A stretch of DNA of 47,813 bases from the NCBI GenBank assembly GCA_049510055.1, contig JBEKZI010000006.1:1-47813 (forward strand), read 5' to 3'. The translations under genes were made by a program, and so were the position numbers. The notes under the pieces are model-generated. The model made no database searches, was not told where the DNA came from, and saw only the letters and a program-made list of their open reading frames with translations. This document shows, piece by piece, positions 15,250 through 22,940 of this stretch. How positions within the stretch are numbered: the first letter of the stretch is position 1; every line of letters starts with the position of its first letter. Origin of the DNA: JALHTV01 sp049510055. GTDB taxonomy: Bacteria; Planctomycetota; Phycisphaerae; SM23-33.

Positions 15250-15761
15250 GAACCACGGTTCCCACTCAGTTTAGGCATTTTTTCTTGATCTTGCGGGTGG
15301 CAAGGGGTGCCGCCGGCGATAGCGAGTACGTCAGCTTCCTGGGCACCCTCCGAGCCACACCCACCAGGGGGGTACGGGCATCCTTCGACGAAGACGACCT
15401 GGGCAGCCTGGTGCGTGGGAAGTTCACAACTTTATCCTCCTGCGGGGCAAGTAAGGAGGGAATTCATGATCCGTAGAAGGCCCTCTAAACCCATGGAGGA
15501 AGGAGACTGCTATCCTACAGAAACTCACGATCGCTGGGACAGTTACGACAAATTTGCTCTTGCTTTTTTCGCAGAACAGCGGTACATAAGAGAAAGCTCC
15601 GGGTACGCTATTCGTAGGGCGAAGAGGGAATGGTATCCCTGAGGGGGGCACATTCTGGGCTCCTGGGGCCAGTTACTTTCGGTGGGTTGGTAAGCAGAAA
15701 CCATTTCATGGGAGTCATGATCGCTTTCGGTTCAGCCCCCCTGGAGACAAAGGAGTCTTAT
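15250..15761. other. Intergenic region before the sugar nucleotide cassette
   Basis: About 510 bases without a recognisable gene. The promoter of the cassette is expected here. Short open frames do not match families I know and codon use is not convincing. Confidence 0.4.
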
Positions 15762-16796
15762 GTGAAAAAAGTGGCCGTCATCGGTGCCGGATACTGGGGA
15801 CCCAATCTGATCCGCAATTTTCGCTCTCACGATGCGATCAGCGGCATTGTCGCTTGCGACACCGATACAGGTCGTTTGGCGCGCGTTGCAAAACAGTTTC
15901 CCGGCCTCGAATGCCTCTCCAATTACGAGGACACCCTGAAGCTCGCGGATGTAGACGCGGTGGCCATCGCCACCCCGGTCCGTTTTCATTACCCGATGGC
16001 CAAGGCGGCGCTGCAAGCTGGAAAACACGTTCTCTTAGAGAAACCGATGGTCAACCACATCGCCCAGGCACGGGAACTGATCGAACTGGCTGAGGCGAAA
16101 AAGCTTGTCCTGATGGTGGATCACACCTTCATTTACACGGGTGCGGTCGAGAAAATCGCACAGATTTGCCAATCCAGGGATTTTGGTGATTTTTATTACG
16201 TCGACAGCGTGCGCATTAATCTGGGGCTCTTTCAGCATGACGTGAACGTGATGTGGGACTTGGCCACCCATGACCTGAGTATCGTAAATCACTTACTTCA
16301 ACGAAAGCCGAAGGTCGTTCGTGCCATTGGCCAGAGTCATGTAGAAGCCGATCTGGTGGACGTGGCCTACATAAACGTAGAGTATGGATACCACATTATG
16401 GCCAACTTTCACGTCAACTGGCTGTCGCCGACCAAGGTTCGCCACATGATCTTTGCTGGCTCAAACCGTATGATCGTTTGGAACGATTTGGACCCTGCTG
16501 AGAAGATCCGCGTCTATGACAAGGGCGTCAACATAAAGAGGACCGACCGAGAAGGGCAATACGCCACCCAGGTCGGCTATCGGACGGGCGACGCATGGCT
16601 GCCCAAGTGCGATGGCACGGAAGCCCTCCAGAAGATGACGGGCCATTTTCTGGAATGTATTCAGCAGTCGAAGAAGCCCCTCACCGGCGGGCCAGAGGGT
16701 CTCGAGGTGGTGATGGCGTTGGAGGCCAGCGAACTCAGCTTAGCCCATGGCGGCAGGCCCGTTGGCATCGAAGGTGAGAAGATTGCCTTGGTCTGA
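15762..16796 (+). CDS. Gfo/Idh/MocA-family NAD-dependent dehydrogenase, sugar nucleotide 3-oxidation type
   Basis: A 344-residue oxidoreductase. The Rossmann fold starts VKKVAVIGAGYWGPNLIRNF, with GAGYWG for NAD; AVAIATPVRFHYPMAKAALQ and the catalytic EKP lysine near residue 93 follow. WDLATHDLSIVNHLL carries the conserved histidine. I use a GTG start at 15762 because AAGGAG lies 6 bases before it; the frame is open further up, but no similarity is seen there. Followed by an LbH acetyltransferase and a DegT aminotransferase, it matches the arrangement that makes 3-acetamido sugars (UDP-GlcNAcA oxidation at C3 in WbpB-type systems). The exact sugar is inferred. Confidence 0.85.
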   Translation: MKKVAVIGAGYWGPNLIRNFRSHDAISGIVACDTDTGRLARVAKQFPGLECLSNYEDTLKLADVDAVAIATPVRFHYPMAKAALQAGKHVLLEKPMVNHIAQARELIELAEAKKLVLMVDHTFIYTGAVEKIAQICQSRDFGDFYYVDSVRINLGLFQHDVNVMWDLATHDLSIVNHLLQRKPKVVRAIGQSHVEADLVDVAYINVEYGYHIMANFHVNWLSPTKVRHMIFAGSNRMIVWNDLDPAEKIRVYDKGVNIKRTDREGQYATQVGYRTGDAWLPKCDGTEALQKMTGHFLECIQQSKKPLTGGPEGLEVVMALEASELSLAHGGRPVGIEGEKIALV

Positions 16797-16825
16797 ACGC
16801 CTGGCCTCTTCGGAAGGTAATTTCT

Positions 16826-17350
16826 ATGCCTACAAAGATTCCGAACAGCCCTACGATTCGCATCGCCCCCGACGTCCAATTGGGCGAGAACGTTCAGATC
16901 CACGCCTTCGTGAATCTTTATGGCTGTCGTGTGGGCGACAACACTCGGATCGGAACCTTTGTTGAAATCCAGAAGGGGGCCTCCGTAGGGCGATCCTGCA
17001 AGATTTCCAGCCACACATTCATCTGCGAAGGGGTCCACATCGAGGATGAATGCTTCATTGGGCACGGGGTGGTCTTCATCAACGACCTCTATCCTCATGC
17101 CACTGCTGAGAACGGCACTCCTCAAACGGAACAGGACTGGAAGGTAGTACCGACATACATCCGTCGGCGGGCCTCAATCGGGTCCAATGCCACTATCCTG
17201 AGCGGCGTGACCATCGGAGAAGGCGCCATCGTCGGTGCCGGGGCCGTGGTTACCCGGGATGTGCCGCCGGGGACCATCGTAGCCGGCAATCCGGCCCGCG
17301 TGCTTCGCAAGGTGGACCAACCCAGAGAGTCCACCGAGAGGGCAGGATGA
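16826..17350 (+). CDS. Left-handed beta-helix (hexapeptide repeat) N-acetyltransferase, WbpD-like
   Basis: A 174-residue hexapeptide-repeat acyltransferase, usually an acetyl-CoA-dependent trimer. Repeats such as IAPDVQLGENVQIHAFVNLY, CRVGDNTRIGTFVEIQ and VGRSCKISSHTFICEGVHIE are visible, followed by a short loop with HGVVFINDLYPH and a second run IGSNATILSGVTIGEGAIVG. The tail PPGTIVAGNPARVLRKV is typical of sugar N-acetyltransferases. A good GGAAGG lies upstream. It sits 29 bases after the dehydrogenase gene and its stop is 1 base from the next start, so the three genes are one operon. Likely acetylates the 3-amino group. Confidence 0.85.
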   Translation: MPTKIPNSPTIRIAPDVQLGENVQIHAFVNLYGCRVGDNTRIGTFVEIQKGASVGRSCKISSHTFICEGVHIEDECFIGHGVVFINDLYPHATAENGTPQTEQDWKVVPTYIRRRASIGSNATILSGVTIGEGAIVGAGAVVTRDVPPGTIVAGNPARVLRKVDQPRESTERAG

Positions 17351-17351
17351 T

Positions 17352-18449
17352 ATGAACGTACCATTTCTTGATCTCAAGGCGCAGTATGTCCAAATCAAGG
17401 ACGAAGTGCACGCAGCGATGAACAAAGTGATGGAGACCTCCGCCTTCGTGCTCGGCGAGGCGGTCAAAAACTTTGAGGAGGCATTCGCCGCCCATCACGG
17501 TGCCAAATACTGTGTCGCCACCTCCTGCGGTACCAGCGCTCTGCATGTGGCCTTGTTGGCCATGGGTGTCGGGCCGGAGGATGAAGTGATCGTCCCGGTG
17601 AACACCTTCATCGCCACAGCAGAGGCCGTCAGCCACTGCGGGGCCAAGCCGGTCTTCGTGGACATGGATGAAAAGGACTACTGCATTGACCCCCAGAAGA
17701 TCGCCCGGGCCGTCACTCCCCGGACCAAGGTCGTCATCCCGGTCCATTTGTACGGGCAGCCGACCGAGATGGATCGCATCCTCGCCGTGGCCGCCGACCA
17801 TGGGTTGAAGGTCCTGGAGGATTGTGCGCAAGCCCACGACGCCGAGTACAAGGGGCGCAAGGTCGGCACGTTTGGGGCTGCCGGTGCGTTCAGCTTTTAC
17901 CCAGGCAAGAACCTGGGAGCCTACGGCGAAGGCGGGGCTGTCCTGACCAACGACGGGGCCATGGCCGCCAAGATACGCATGCTTCGCGACCACGGTTCCG
18001 CAAAGAAGTACTACCACGACATGGTCGGCTACAACTACCGCATGCACGGCTTCCAAGGCGCGGTACTCGGCGTGAAACTGAAGTACTTAGTCGCCTGGAC
18101 GGACGCGAGGCGAAAGATCGCCAAACGGTACGAACAACTACTTTCGGCCGATAGTTTGCTTGTGAAACCGGCCAAGCCCCATGTCCGGCATGTCTATCAT
18201 CTGTTCGTGGTCCAGGTAAAGCACCGGGACAGGGCCATTGAGAAACTGAAGGACAAGGGTGTAGCGACCGGCATCCATTATCCTATTCCGCTGCACCTGA
18301 CGGAGGCCTATGGAGACCTGGGGTACAAGAAAGGTGACTTCCCGGTGGCGGAAGCGGCCGCTGATGAACTCCTCTCCCTGCCCATGTATCCGGAGCTGAC
18401 CGATGAGATGACCGATTATGTCGCCATGAGTCTGAAGGAGGCCCTCTGA
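17352..18449 (+). CDS. DegT/DnrJ/EryC1/StrS family sugar aminotransferase, WbpE-like
   Basis: A 365-residue PLP-dependent aminotransferase acting on keto-sugar nucleotides. It opens MNVPFLDLKAQYVQIKDEVH, shows FVLGEAVKNFEEAFAAHHGA and a TSCGTSALHVAL phosphate cup, EVIVPVNTFIATAEAV, and the PLP aspartate in VLEDCAQAH. The Schiff-base lysine is in FYPGKNLGAYGEGG near residue 185. The C-terminal GIHYPIPLHLTEAYG is the family substrate-site strand. It starts 1 base after the acetyltransferase stop. With the two genes before it, it fits 3-oxo to 3-amino conversion in diacetamido-uronic acid synthesis. Confidence 0.9.
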   Translation: MNVPFLDLKAQYVQIKDEVHAAMNKVMETSAFVLGEAVKNFEEAFAAHHGAKYCVATSCGTSALHVALLAMGVGPEDEVIVPVNTFIATAEAVSHCGAKPVFVDMDEKDYCIDPQKIARAVTPRTKVVIPVHLYGQPTEMDRILAVAADHGLKVLEDCAQAHDAEYKGRKVGTFGAAGAFSFYPGKNLGAYGEGGAVLTNDGAMAAKIRMLRDHGSAKKYYHDMVGYNYRMHGFQGAVLGVKLKYLVAWTDARRKIAKRYEQLLSADSLLVKPAKPHVRHVYHLFVVQVKHRDRAIEKLKDKGVATGIHYPIPLHLTEAYGDLGYKKGDFPVAEAAADELLSLPMYPELTDEMTDYVAMSLKEAL

Positions 18450-18560
18450 GCGTAGGGTGAGGCGGACGATTTTGCAGCAGCTCCGGTCCGAGGGAAGGAC
18501 CTGACTTCGGCGAAGGGGTATCTATACCTAGAAGGTCCGCGGGACATTGGACTAATATTT

Positions 18561-19631
18561 ATGACGGCACAGCAAAAAAAACGCGTCTCGATTGTCATTC
18601 CGGCCTACAATGAGGAATCCAACATCCCCACACTTCGACAGCGCCTCACGGCGTTGTTCAGGAGTACACCCGCCTATGATTGGGAAGTTGTGATTGTGGA
18701 TGATCACTCCTGTGACACGACACCTGACCTCGTCAAGGCTTGGGCGTACGATGATCCTCGGGTTCGGCTGGTAAGGTTCAGTCGAAATTTCGGGTCTTTT
18801 GTCGGCTGGAACGCGGGGTTGGCCGAATGCACAGGAGACGCCGCCGTCCTCATGGCCGCCGATCTCCAGGACCCGCCGGAACTGGTCCTAGAGATGACTC
18901 GGAAGTGGCGGGAGGGTAGTGACCTGGTCTGGGCTGTCCGCGCGGGCCGGGAGGGCGAGAAACTCTCGAACAAGCTTTTTTCAAGACTCTTTTACACCGT
19001 CATGCGCAAAGCGTCTTTGTCAGAAATACCGCCGGCGGGCGCCGACTTCCTGTTGATTGACCGCAAGGCCATCGACGCCTACCTTAAGATTCCCGAAAAG
19101 AACACGCACGCGGTGTGCTTGCTCATGTGGATGGGCTTCCGTCAGTCCTTTGTACCCTATGTCAAACAGGTCCGCGCCTCGGGACAGACCAAGTGGACTT
19201 TCCCCAAGAAGGTAAAACTCTTCATGGATGGACTGATTTCCTTCAGCTTCGCTCCCATCCGGGCCATGTCAGTTATCGGCCTATGCTTCGCGCTGCTTGG
19301 GTTCGGCTTCGCGGCCGTCGTCGTCACCGGAAAACTGGCTCATTGGTACAACCCACCGCTGGGGTACTCCGCTTTGATGACGGCGCTACTGGTGGGCATG
19401 GGCCTCATCATGTTCATGTTGGGCTTGATCGGAGAGTACCTCTGGCGCACCTTTGATGAGGCCAGGCGGCGGCCACGATACATCATCGAAGAACGTTTCC
19501 CCTCACTCAAAACCGACCTAGGTTCCACAAGGGCCTCTCGAACGGACGTCGAGGTTCTTCAGAAGAGGACCGCCACTACCGACAATCCAGGCGAAACCAA
19601 GCTGTCACCCGAGTCGGACCGTTTGGCATGA
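18561..19631 (+). CDS. Polyprenyl-phosphate glycosyltransferase, GT2 with two C-terminal membrane helices
   Basis: A 356-residue enzyme of the DPM1/ArnC/GtrB type. The GT-A domain begins RVSIVIPAYNEESNIPTLRQ, with VVIVDDHSCDTT and LMAADLQDPPELVLEM giving the metal-binding DxD-like DLQD. RFSRNFGSFVGWNAGL is typical for this group. Two helices (about 229-252 and 268-290) and a basic amphipathic tail follow. It probably moves a sugar from a nucleotide donor to a polyprenyl phosphate, feeding an outside-facing GT-C enzyme such as the one at 13645. A long polar tail after residue 315 is unusual and unconserved. Confidence 0.85.
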   Translation: MTAQQKKRVSIVIPAYNEESNIPTLRQRLTALFRSTPAYDWEVVIVDDHSCDTTPDLVKAWAYDDPRVRLVRFSRNFGSFVGWNAGLAECTGDAAVLMAADLQDPPELVLEMTRKWREGSDLVWAVRAGREGEKLSNKLFSRLFYTVMRKASLSEIPPAGADFLLIDRKAIDAYLKIPEKNTHAVCLLMWMGFRQSFVPYVKQVRASGQTKWTFPKKVKLFMDGLISFSFAPIRAMSVIGLCFALLGFGFAAVVVTGKLAHWYNPPLGYSALMTALLVGMGLIMFMLGLIGEYLWRTFDEARRRPRYIIEERFPSLKTDLGSTRASRTDVEVLQKRTATTDNPGETKLSPESDRLA

Positions 19632-19641
19632 GGCCTGCACG

Positions 19642-20562
19642 ATGAGCGATCCCGTCAGAGACACCAACGTTCTGGTCACCGGCGGATCGGGGTTCGTTGG
19701 AACGGCGGTAGTAGCCAAGCTGCTTGATCGTGGCTATAAGGTGATCGCGACTTCCAACGTCCTCACTGACTCGCTACCCCACCATCCGAATCTGGAGTGG
19801 GTTCTCTGGGATGCACTGCAGGAATCCTTGCCAGGCGTTGAGTGGGATACGCTCGGTGTGATCCTGCACCTGGCAACACCCGAAAGGCTTTTTGATTTTC
19901 CCGAGCAAGCCGTTGCACTTTACGAACTGGCGGTGGCCTCTACCTTTCACCTCTTGGAGTCCGCTTGCCGACATCAAATCGGCCGCGTCCTGATCGCCTC
20001 CACAGGGAACGTCTTAGCTTGCGGTGCCGGAATAGCCAGCGAAACAGATACCTTTTATGAGCCAAGCAGCTTTTACGGTACGACGAAGGCCTGTGCCGAA
20101 CTGCTGACACGGGCTTACCAATCACAGGTCTCCGCCGCCACGCTGCGCTTTTATCATCCGTATGGAATAGGCAAGGAGCGAGTCCTTGTGAATCGGCTCG
20201 TTCAGCAAATCGCCCAAGGCAAGCCGGTGTTCCTGGAGGGAGAAGAAGGGATTCTGGTGAACCCCGTGTGGGTGGACGACCTGGCCGAAGGTATCTATCT
20301 GGCTGTCCGGTCCTCCGCCAACGGGATCTTTCATCTGGCTGGACCTGAGACTGTGAGCCTACGGCAACTGGTCCAGTTGATTGCCTCATTGCTCCACAAG
20401 GAAGCCATCATCCAGACACGCCCCGCAGGACCCTTGGAACGGCACGCGGGGTCGTATGAACGGGCCAAGAGGATTCTGGGGTACAATCCCCGAATCGGTT
20501 TACGAGAAGGTCTCCTGCGATTGATCGGAGGCCGGAATTCGGACAAAGAAGTCCAAAGATAA
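19642..20562 (+). CDS. NAD-dependent epimerase/dehydratase (extended SDR)
   Basis: A 306-residue extended SDR. The Rossmann motif is VLVTGGSGFVGTAVVAKLLD; the active-site tyrosine and lysine are in SSFYGTTKACAE (YxxxK). ILHLATPERLFDFPE is the strand 4/5 region, and RFYHPYGIGKERVLVNRLV the substrate loop. It may be a nucleotide-sugar 4-epimerase, dehydratase or 4-reductase; the sequence alone does not decide. It starts 10 bases after the GT2 stop and is followed by a second SDR on the same strand. Expression with the cassette is likely. Confidence 0.85.
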   Translation: MSDPVRDTNVLVTGGSGFVGTAVVAKLLDRGYKVIATSNVLTDSLPHHPNLEWVLWDALQESLPGVEWDTLGVILHLATPERLFDFPEQAVALYELAVASTFHLLESACRHQIGRVLIASTGNVLACGAGIASETDTFYEPSSFYGTTKACAELLTRAYQSQVSAATLRFYHPYGIGKERVLVNRLVQQIAQGKPVFLEGEEGILVNPVWVDDLAEGIYLAVRSSANGIFHLAGPETVSLRQLVQLIASLLHKEAIIQTRPAGPLERHAGSYERAKRILGYNPRIGLREGLLRLIGGRNSDKEVQR

Positions 20563-20652
20563 GCAACACGTGCTGCCGTGCTGGGAGCACCGCGTCAGAG
20601 GTGTTTCTCGGCTCATGAGATTTTTGTGCGTTTAACCTACGAGGAAATGCGT

Positions 20653-21657
20653 ATGGGATATCGTTGGCGTCAGATTTGTGTCGTAGGCGGAGCCGGTTTC
20701 ATCGGATCAAACCTTTGTGAGGCACTGGCAAGTCAGGTGGCCTCCTTGCGAATTGTGGATAATTTCTCAACCGGCAAACGTGAAAACCTTGCAACCCTTG
20801 CAGGGAAACCCCACGTGGAAATCCTCACTGGCGACATATCCGATCCGGAGGTCTGCCAGCGTGCCGTCACAAATATTCAACTCGTGCTGGATCTGGCATG
20901 CCTAGGCGTGCGACACAGCATTCCCCATCCAGAGCAGAACTTCCAGGTCAACGCCACTGCCACCCTGCACCTCCTCACGGCTGCGAGGAAGGCAGGCGTG
21001 GAGCGATTCGTTTACATTTCCAGTAGTGAAGCATACGGAACGGCATTGCGCCAGCCGATGGACGAGAACCACCCCACCTTTCCCACGACGGTCTATGGAG
21101 CTGGCAAGTTGGCTGGGGAGGCATTGACAAGAGCCTTCCACCGAACATACGGCTTCCCCGCTATGGTCGTCCGACCCTTTAACACCTATGGTCCCCACAG
21201 TCATCACGAAGGGGACAGTGGCGAAGTCATTCCAAAATTCATTGTCCGCTCTATGAATGGCTTGCCTCCTCTCGTCTTTGGAGATCCGACCAACGCCAGG
21301 GATTTTACGCACGTCAACGACATCGTGCGCGGGATCATGGAAGCCGCTTGTTGTGATCACCTGATCGGAGAGACTCTCAATATCGCTTTCGGCAAGCCCC
21401 GCACCGTGGCCGAGGTCGCCCGCATCGTCCTCCAGGCAGTGGGCCGAGAAGACCTCCATCCCGTGCTGGAACGCCCACGCCCCGGCGATGTGCATCTCCA
21501 CTACGCGGACACCACAAAGGCCTGTCGCCTGATCGGATGGAAACCCAAGATACCACTGGAACAAGGGATCCCTATGCTCGTGGACTACCTCAGAGGCAGC
21601 GGGGCTGACTTTGCCAAAATGCTCTCAGAAGAGAAGACCTTCAACTGGGAAAAATAA
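20653..21657 (+). CDS. NAD-dependent sugar nucleotide epimerase/dehydratase (extended SDR)
   Basis: A 334-residue extended SDR similar to UDP-glucose 4-epimerase and UDP-glucuronate decarboxylase. The cofactor motif is ICVVGGAGFIGSNLCEALAS, catalytic residues are in SSSEAYGTA (Ser) and TTVYGAGKLAGE (Tyr, Lys). VVRPFNTYGPHSHHEGDSGE and FTHVNDIVRGIMEA are family landmarks. I chose ATG 20653 because GAGGAA lies 6 bases upstream; another ATG at 20647 has no ribosome site at a usable distance. It is the last clear gene of the cassette. The following 1.1 kb contains only tRNA remnants and the integrase fragment. Confidence 0.9.
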   Translation: MGYRWRQICVVGGAGFIGSNLCEALASQVASLRIVDNFSTGKRENLATLAGKPHVEILTGDISDPEVCQRAVTNIQLVLDLACLGVRHSIPHPEQNFQVNATATLHLLTAARKAGVERFVYISSSEAYGTALRQPMDENHPTFPTTVYGAGKLAGEALTRAFHRTYGFPAMVVRPFNTYGPHSHHEGDSGEVIPKFIVRSMNGLPPLVFGDPTNARDFTHVNDIVRGIMEAACCDHLIGETLNIAFGKPRTVAEVARIVLQAVGREDLHPVLERPRPGDVHLHYADTTKACRLIGWKPKIPLEQGIPMLVDYLRGSGADFAKMLSEEKTFNWEK

Positions 21658-21960
21658 CAAGGAACCAACTGGGCAAACGAACCCTCTTTTCTACTTAAGG
21701 ATGTATGCCGGGTTAACCTTCTTACGGCAGAGGTTGACGTAGTCGGCAAGATGTTCAACATCGCCTCGGGCCGATGGACCAGCTTCCTTGAACGGGCCCA
21801 AGTCTGGCCAACAACGGTTCATTGCATATAGAGTAAGTCAGTCGTCACATGGCGGTGACGTGTTCTCGACTGCTCAGTGACTTGCTAACCACTTGTAAGT
21901 CTCGTTTTTCCTCAAAAATCGCGCCGTATCTGTTGTACTTAACGTATGTTGCGAGCGGCG

Positions 21961-22009
21961 TCTGGAACTCATAATCCATTGGTCGTAGGTCCGAATCCTA
22001 CAGGGCCCA
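21961..22009 (+). pseudogene. 3' half of a CAU-anticodon tRNA (not the fMet type), remnant C1
   Basis: The sequence contains an anticodon loop with CAT, the variable region GGTCGT, a T-arm GTAGGTCCGAATCCTAC and an acceptor strand AGGGCCCA. The anticodon stem has an extra A and mismatches, and no 5' half precedes it. It resembles an elongator Met or a CAU-Ile tRNA that lost its 5' half. Confidence 0.6.
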
Positions 22010-22040
22010 TCCGCCTTGCGCTCATAGAGCTACGGCGGAT
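22009..22040. repeat. Hairpin after tRNA remnant C1
   Basis: ATCCGCC pairs with GGCGGAT, and inside it GCTC pairs with GAGC around ATA. It looks like a short structured repeat that follows the tRNA end directly, and may have been the terminator or an inserted small element. Confidence 0.5.
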
Positions 22041-22069
22041 CAAGAAGGCCAAAGAAGGTCTGGCCACAA

Positions 22070-22099
22070 AACCCTCCGAAGCCTTGGCAAAGGAGGGTT
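22070..22099. repeat. Hairpin joined to the T-arm of tRNA remnant C2
   Basis: AACCCTCC pairs with GGAGGGTT (8 bp) around a 14-base loop. Its right arm runs directly into the T-loop of remnant C2, so the hairpin appears inserted at that point. Confidence 0.5.
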
Positions 22100-22117
22100 C
22101 GAATCCTACAGGGCTCA
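22096..22117 (+). pseudogene. Acceptor/T-arm fragment of the same tRNA type, remnant C2
   Basis: GGTTCGAATCCTACAGGGCTCA is a T-loop plus acceptor strand. It shares 15 identical bases with remnant C1 (21992-22006 and 22100-22114). Confidence 0.55.
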
Positions 22118-22138
22118 GTCGATGTAAGCTTTGGGAAG

Positions 22139-22663
22139 TTACGCGATTGCACGGCTTGGCCTCCTTACCTTACGGTCGTCAAGAACGGCGGAGTTGGTCA
22201 GTTTTTGGTCAGCCGGGCGCCTTCTCCGGATCCCCGCGTGGAGATTGCCCGAACTATCTGTCGCAGAGCCAACGATGTCCCCGTTACCATCGATACCCTC
22301 AGCGATAGACTCAACGAACCTGGTTGACAAGAATTGATTGAGATTGACATAGCTTGCATCGGTGAGTGTCTGGTAGTACTGCTCCGCATGCGTCCAGAAC
22401 CAGGCGAGAAGCTCCTTGATGGTAATGGTCATCGGGTTGGCGATAGGCTGCTGCCCGGCCGCCAGCCACTCGGCGATGGCTTGGTGGTATCGCTGCTGGG
22501 TGGCGGGGTCGTCGGGCTTGCCACAGTAGATGGCCTTGCCGGACAGGACGACGTAGCTCTGCCCGCTGGCCTTGTGGAAACGCAAAGAAGGCACGCGCCG
22601 ATTTTCTTTGGAAATCAATGCGTGCCTTCTGTCTTTGAGTTGCTGCTCCGCGATGTTCTTCAT
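22139..22663 (-). pseudogene. Tyrosine-recombinase integrase, N-terminal fragment
   Basis: From an ATG at 22663 with GGAGAA at a good distance, about 174 residues remain. The part SGQSYVVLSGKAIYCGKPDD and RYHQAIAEWLAAGQQP matches the N-terminal arm and SAM-like domain of planctomycete site-specific integrases, and ITIKELLAWFWTHAEQYY is the start of the core-binding domain. After about residue 105 the similarity ends, and the catalytic domain with its R-H-R-Y residues is missing. It lies 109 bases from the 3' end of tRNA-fMet and points away from it, as expected for an integrase of a tRNA island. Not active as it stands. Confidence 0.75.
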
Positions 22664-22771
22664 GGCCGTTCTCCGTTGGTTGCGCGAGTATCTACTCGCT
22701 TTCCTACGGGTTACGGCCGCTCCGGCTTTCATGCCGGTCTTCGCAACTCGCGAAGTCAGCCACCCTTACGA

Positions 22772-22847
<76 letters not shown>

Positions 22848-22940
22848 ATCGTACTTGAATACTAGACTGTTCGGCGTGTCCTGTCAAGGTAAGGCCGCAA
22901 AATCATTGATTTGGCCGAGGGGAATAACCGCGCCGCCCGC

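Larger units (their letters stand above)
21658..22138. other. Intergenic region with tRNA remnants and hairpins
   Basis: The first 300 bases show no gene. From 21961 on there are two partial tRNA 3' ends on the plus strand, separated by two hairpins. Treated below as separate features. Confidence 0.5.

Noticed and set aside
15307..15642. Possible small gene in the 15.3-15.6 kb gap
   Set aside because: No ribosome site, no motif, and base use is unlike the neighbouring genes.
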